Source: Sciscionella sediminilitoris (GTDB lineage Bacteria > Actinomycetota > Actinomycetes > Mycobacteriales > Pseudonocardiaceae). Taken from it: a DNA stretch of 64,000 bases. Made by a program: the position numbers and the translations under genes. Below the pieces are notes generated by a model. It made no database searches, was not told the DNA's origin, and was given only the letters and a program-made list of their open reading frames with translations. Within the stretch, counting starts at the first letter, position 1. Each line of letters starts with the position of its first letter. The stretch is taken from positions 1 through 64,000 of the forward strand of contig NZ_JALM01000027.1 of NCBI RefSeq assembly GCF_000737195.2. The letters are read 5' to 3'. Of the stretch, positions 61,090 to 64,000 are shown piece after piece.

Positions 61090-61368
61090 TCAGGACATCA
61101 AGCGGCCCTGGGAGAAATCCTCGTCGTCATAACCGAGCGGTTCCCGCGTTCGCCCGGCCGCGCTCTGTGCGGGATTCGCGGTCCCGGCGGGCCCGGTTTC
61201 CCCGTCCTCGCCCTTCCCGTCCGCGGTGGCGGCTTCCTCGCGGGCCAGCTGCTCGGCACGGAAGGCCTCGCTGCGTTCGGCCGCGTCGCTGGAAGCCTTG
61301 CGGGCACGGTCCAGCGCGGCGTCCACCTCGTCGGTGAACGCACGAACGGCCTCGGTGAACCCGCTCAT
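61090..61368 (-). CDS. Small charged protein with C-terminal DEDFS tail (ESX-4)
   Basis: A 92-residue soluble protein: a charged helix (FTDEVDAALDRARKASSDAA), an acidic, Gly-rich linker (TADGKGEDGETGPAG) and the end GYDDEDFSQGRLMS. It overlaps the Hsp70-like gene (ATGA at 61365-61368). Its tail matches that of the 54114-54503 protein. Its place between the Rv3446c-like and WXG100 genes suggests a role as a small ESX-4 accessory or chaperone. I do not recognise a named family. Confidence 0.65.
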   Translation of the reverse strand: MSGFTEAVRAFTDEVDAALDRARKASSDAAERSEAFRAEQLAREEAATADGKGEDGETGPAGTANPAQSAAGRTREPLGYDDEDFSQGRLMS

Positions 61369-63209
61369 CCCTGATTCCTGATCTGCATGCTCCGCACGAC
61401 CTGCTCGCAGGAGGGGCGCACGTTCTGCGCCTGCGCTTCGCTGTACTGACACCCGATGGACAGCTGCACCTCGCCGTCCACGAGCACGTACCACTCCACG
61501 TTCGCCCGCACGGCCCCTTCGGTGGACTGTCCCCGATAGTAGGCGACATCCCGGTCCGCGTACCTGATGCTCGGCTGGAAACCGGTGAATCCGGCCGCGC
61601 GCACCTTGGGCTCGAGATCCGCGAGGAACCCCTGGCGTGCCTGGGCGTTGTTCACCGGTTTGCGCAGCCGGGTCTCCTCCACGTAGACCCGCGCTTCCGG
61701 GGAAGCACTGCCACCGGGGGAAACCGTGACCCCGCGCTTGGCCGGATTGCCGCCGCTCTGCTGCCACCCGGCGGGCAGGGTGAACGCGTAGTCGTAGGTG
61801 GCGAGTGGTTTCCCGTTCTCGGCCTTCGGTGGTTGCGGTGTCGAACCGCCGAAGCCGAACACCAGGCCAAGCACCACGGCGGCGACCACGACCACCCCGG
61901 CACCGGCGATCCACAGCGCCCGCTTGCGCTTGGCCGGTGCCTCGGCCGGTGTCTGCGGGAACGGTTGTGGCGGCGGAGCCGGGCGGGGCGGCACCGGCTG
62001 CGGGGCGGGGACCGGCTGCGGCGCGACCGGCCGCGGCCCGGTGGCGTACGGCGGAGGCACCGGCTGGGACTGCTGCGCGGACTGCGGCCCGCGCGCGGTC
62101 CCGGTGCTGTATCCATCGGTGTGTTCCGGATCGACGAGCACCGCGCGCAGCGCGCCGCGGGCGACCACGGTCTCCGGCTGGTCCAGGGTCACCGGGATGA
62201 CCCCGAGCCGTTCGTGCACCAGCCGGGCGACGTGCGGGATCCGGCTCGAACCACCGACCAGGAACACCCCGCCCAGTTGTTCGCGCGGCACCTGCGAATC
62301 GGTGAGCGCGGCCGCGGCGAGTTCCACCGTGCGCCGCAGCGGCTCCCCGATCAGCCGCTCCAGGTCGCCGCGGGTGACATGGGCGTCGTTGAACGGATCC
62401 GGCAGCGGGACATCCGTGTACGGGTGCCGGGACAGGGTTTCCTTGGAACTGCGCACATCGGCGCGCAGCACCCGCCTGCGGCGGCGGTCGGCGAGCTCTC
62501 GGCCGGTCATCAGCTGCTGCCACTGCTCGGCGTACCGCGCATCGAGCAGCGAACCGACGTGTTCGAGCAACAACTGGTCGATGTCCGAACCGCCGAAGTT
62601 CGGATCGCCCTTGGTGGCGAGCACTTCGAAGCCGCCGACCGAACCGGGCGCCCCGCGGCTCTTGCGCACCACGCTCACATCCACGGTGCCGCCACCGAGA
62701 TCGAGCACGGCGAGCGCCTTACCGTCCGGCATGGTGTGGTTCGCGGCGTGGAAGACGGCGGCCGCCACCGGTTCCGGAACGAGTACCACCCGGTGCCCGA
62801 GCCCGGCGCCCGCCTGACGCAGCGTGCGGGTGCGGATCACGCCCCAGTCCGCGGGATGGGTCAGCACCAGCAGGTCCACGCCGCGGTTCCCGGCGATCCG
62901 GCGCGCTTCACCGACCGCGCGGCGCAGCACCGCGCGCACCACGTCCTGGACCGGGAGCACCGCGTCCCCGAGCAGCAGCTCGCCCTCGTCGATGCGCCGC
63001 TTGGGATGCGGTTCGTAGCGCGCGGGATCGATCGCGGCCTGGCGTTCGGCCTCCTGCCCGACGAACAGGGTGCCGTCCGCCGCCGCGAACACCGCCGAGG
63101 AGATCAGCGGCTGCCCGTCGACGTTGGCGACCTGTGGCTCCCTGCCATCGACGGACACGGCGACACAGGTGCTCGAGGTGCCGAAGTCGACGGCGACGTT
63201 TACCGCCAT
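61365..63209 (-). CDS. Hsp70-like type VII secretion-associated membrane protein (Rv3446c family)
   Basis: A 614-residue protein. The N-terminal 360 residues are a DnaK-type ATPase: AVDFGTSSTCVAV (phosphate 1), VLDLGGGTVDVSVV (phosphate 2) and VFLVGGSSRIPHVARLV. A proline-rich linker (about 375-420) leads to one membrane helix (about 427-450, ALWIAGAGVVVVAAVVLGLVF). The last 155 residues match the Rv3446c C-terminal domain (TIGR03931), outside the membrane. It lies in the conserved ESX-4 order after eccC. It may couple ATP state to secretion; there is no typical Hsp70 substrate domain. Confidence 0.85.
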   Translation of the reverse strand: MAVNVAVDFGTSSTCVAVSVDGREPQVANVDGQPLISSAVFAAADGTLFVGQEAERQAAIDPARYEPHPKRRIDEGELLLGDAVLPVQDVVRAVLRRAVGEARRIAGNRGVDLLVLTHPADWGVIRTRTLRQAGAGLGHRVVLVPEPVAAAVFHAANHTMPDGKALAVLDLGGGTVDVSVVRKSRGAPGSVGGFEVLATKGDPNFGGSDIDQLLLEHVGSLLDARYAEQWQQLMTGRELADRRRRRVLRADVRSSKETLSRHPYTDVPLPDPFNDAHVTRGDLERLIGEPLRRTVELAAAALTDSQVPREQLGGVFLVGGSSRIPHVARLVHERLGVIPVTLDQPETVVARGALRAVLVDPEHTDGYSTGTARGPQSAQQSQPVPPPYATGPRPVAPQPVPAPQPVPPRPAPPPQPFPQTPAEAPAKRKRALWIAGAGVVVVAAVVLGLVFGFGGSTPQPPKAENGKPLATYDYAFTLPAGWQQSGGNPAKRGVTVSPGGSASPEARVYVEETRLRKPVNNAQARQGFLADLEPKVRAAGFTGFQPSIRYADRDVAYYRGQSTEGAVRANVEWYVLVDGEVQLSIGCQYSEAQAQNVRPSCEQVVRSMQIRNQG

Positions 63210-63213
63210 CCGA

Positions 63214-64000
63214 TCACTCTGGCGGGATCCACGAGATCTGCATCAGCTGCTTGCCCGCCTTGCGGGTGATGAGCGTGCCCCGGCCGGGCGGCATCTGGGA
63301 CGGGCGAACCCCGCCCCACAGGTCACCCTCATCGCGGGAACCGGAACCGACGAACCCTGGCGCGGAGATCTCCTTGAGCTTGCCGACCACCGGGTCGAAG
63401 CTGGTCCGCGATGCGCCACCACTGCGCCGGGTCACGATCATGTGCAGCCCGACGTCCTTGGCCTGTGGAAGGAACTCACCGAGCGGCTGCAGCGGGTTCC
63501 CGCTCTGCGTCGCGACCAGGTCATAGTCGTCCACGATCACGAACAGTTCGGGGCCCTTCCACCAGGAACGGTTCTTCAACTGTTCCTGGGTGACATCCGG
63601 ACCGGGGATCCTGCCCTGCATCGAACCCTTGATGTCCCCGACGAACTCGTTGAGCTGGGCCGCCGAGACCGCGTACCCGAGCAGGTGCTCGGACTCGATG
63701 AACCCGAGCATCGTGCGCCGGTAGTCGACGAGCACGATGACCGCTTCCTTGGGCGTGTACTTCTCGGTGATCCCGCGGCAGATGGTGCGTAGCAGGTTCG
63801 TCTTGCCCGCCTCGCCGTCGGTGAACGCCACCAGGTGCGAGTCCGCGTCGAAGTCCAGCAAGACCGGGGCGAGCGCGTCCTCGTCCACCCCGATCGGGAT
63901 GAGCCTGCGCCCTCCGGTGTCCTCCGGGACGAGCCGGGCGACCTCGTCGTAGCCGATCATCTCGGGCAGCAGCCGGACCGGCGGGGCATTGCGTCCGGTC
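63214..64000 (-). CDS. eccC: EccC-type FtsK/SpoIIIE ATPase, C-terminal part
   Basis: At least 262 residues of the type VII secretion motor, running off the right edge (the start lies beyond 64000). The visible part is the last ATPase domain, with the degenerate Walker A DGEAGKTNLLRT and Walker B-like LFVIVDDYDLV, ending in QISWIPPE. Third ATPase domains of EccC bind the C-terminus of WXG100 substrates. It precedes the Rv3446c-like gene by 4 bp, marking the ESX-4 operon. Confidence 0.9.
   Translation of the reverse strand, partial: TGRNAPPVRLLPEMIGYDEVARLVPEDTGGRRLIPIGVDEDALAPVLLDFDADSHLVAFTDGEAGKTNLLRTICRGITEKYTPKEAVIVLVDYRRTMLGFIESEHLLGYAVSAAQLNEFVGDIKGSMQGRIPGPDVTQEQLKNRSWWKGPELFVIVDDYDLVATQSGNPLQPLGEFLPQAKDVGLHMIVTRRSGGASRTSFDPVVGKLKEISAPGFVGSGSRDEGDLWGGVRPSQMPPGRGTLITRKAGKQLMQISWIPPE

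Overview
The window is a gene-dense, high-GC chromosomal segment of a filamentous actinomycete, most likely of the Pseudonocardiales. The evidence is strong G/C preference at third codon positions, many GTG starts and ATGA/GTGA stop-start overlaps, SepH, an ESX-4 type VII secretion locus beside rplM-rpsI-glmM, and a Streptomyces/Amycolatopsis-type glycopeptide resistance cassette. I see no tRNA, rRNA, CRISPR array or insertion sequence.

Layout. (1) 194-6359: an FAD monooxygenase with a TetR gene, a DauR/YheO-like regulator coupled to a PLP aminotransferase, a DUF72 protein and a secreted lipase. (2) 6459-12863: a complete glycopeptide resistance module. It holds vanH-vanA-vanX (translationally coupled), a frameshifted remnant, a murG paralogue, vanS/vanR on the other strand and a soluble vanY. 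A 58-bp near-duplicate sequence precedes both vanH and vanY and is the best candidate VanR operator. No glycopeptide biosynthesis genes are present. (3) 12866-20973: redox and regulatory genes (SDR/TetR, P450, a large SARP-NB-ARC activator, TetR, a second FAD monooxygenase) with clear palindromic operators. (4) 21066-23714: a four-gene type VII secretion-like module. (5) 23728-38257: LysR/NmrA/SDR, an L,D-transpeptidase, amidohydrolase/epimerase/APC permease genes, efeO-efeB with a lipoprotein phosphoesterase, MFS, pdxH and a serine hydrolase. (6) 38346-41374: an HTH/Clp-N pair with twin operators, serC and sepH. (7) 41422-52163: conserved core genes tsaE, an alpha/beta hydrolase, alr, nnr and glmS, interrupted by accessory TetR/SDR, MerR/CMD, MFS and dehydrogenase genes. 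(8) 52293-64000: two hydrolases, a cluster of three DnaA boxes in a convergent gap, a three-gene ESX-associated unit, glmM-rpsI-rplM, and the ESX-4 core (two WXG100 proteins, a small acidic protein, an Hsp70-like membrane protein and the C-terminal part of EccC).

How parts work together. VanH makes D-lactate, VanA joins it to D-Ala, VanX and VanY remove residual D-Ala-D-Ala ends, and the MurG paralogue may process the altered precursors. VanS/VanR probably senses the drug and activates both vanH and vanY. Alr, GlmS, GlmM and the L,D-transpeptidase also belong to peptidoglycan metabolism. The type VII genes at 21, 54-57 and 60-64 kb look functionally related: several carry WxG-like motifs, and two small proteins share a C-terminal DEDFS tail.

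The most interesting signals are the duplicated VanR-type operator, the DnaA-box cluster far from any dnaA gene, the shared DEDFS tail, the two adjacent 13-bp operators at 18.8 kb, and the twin GTCAA-N6-TTGAC sites before the HTH/Clp-N pair.
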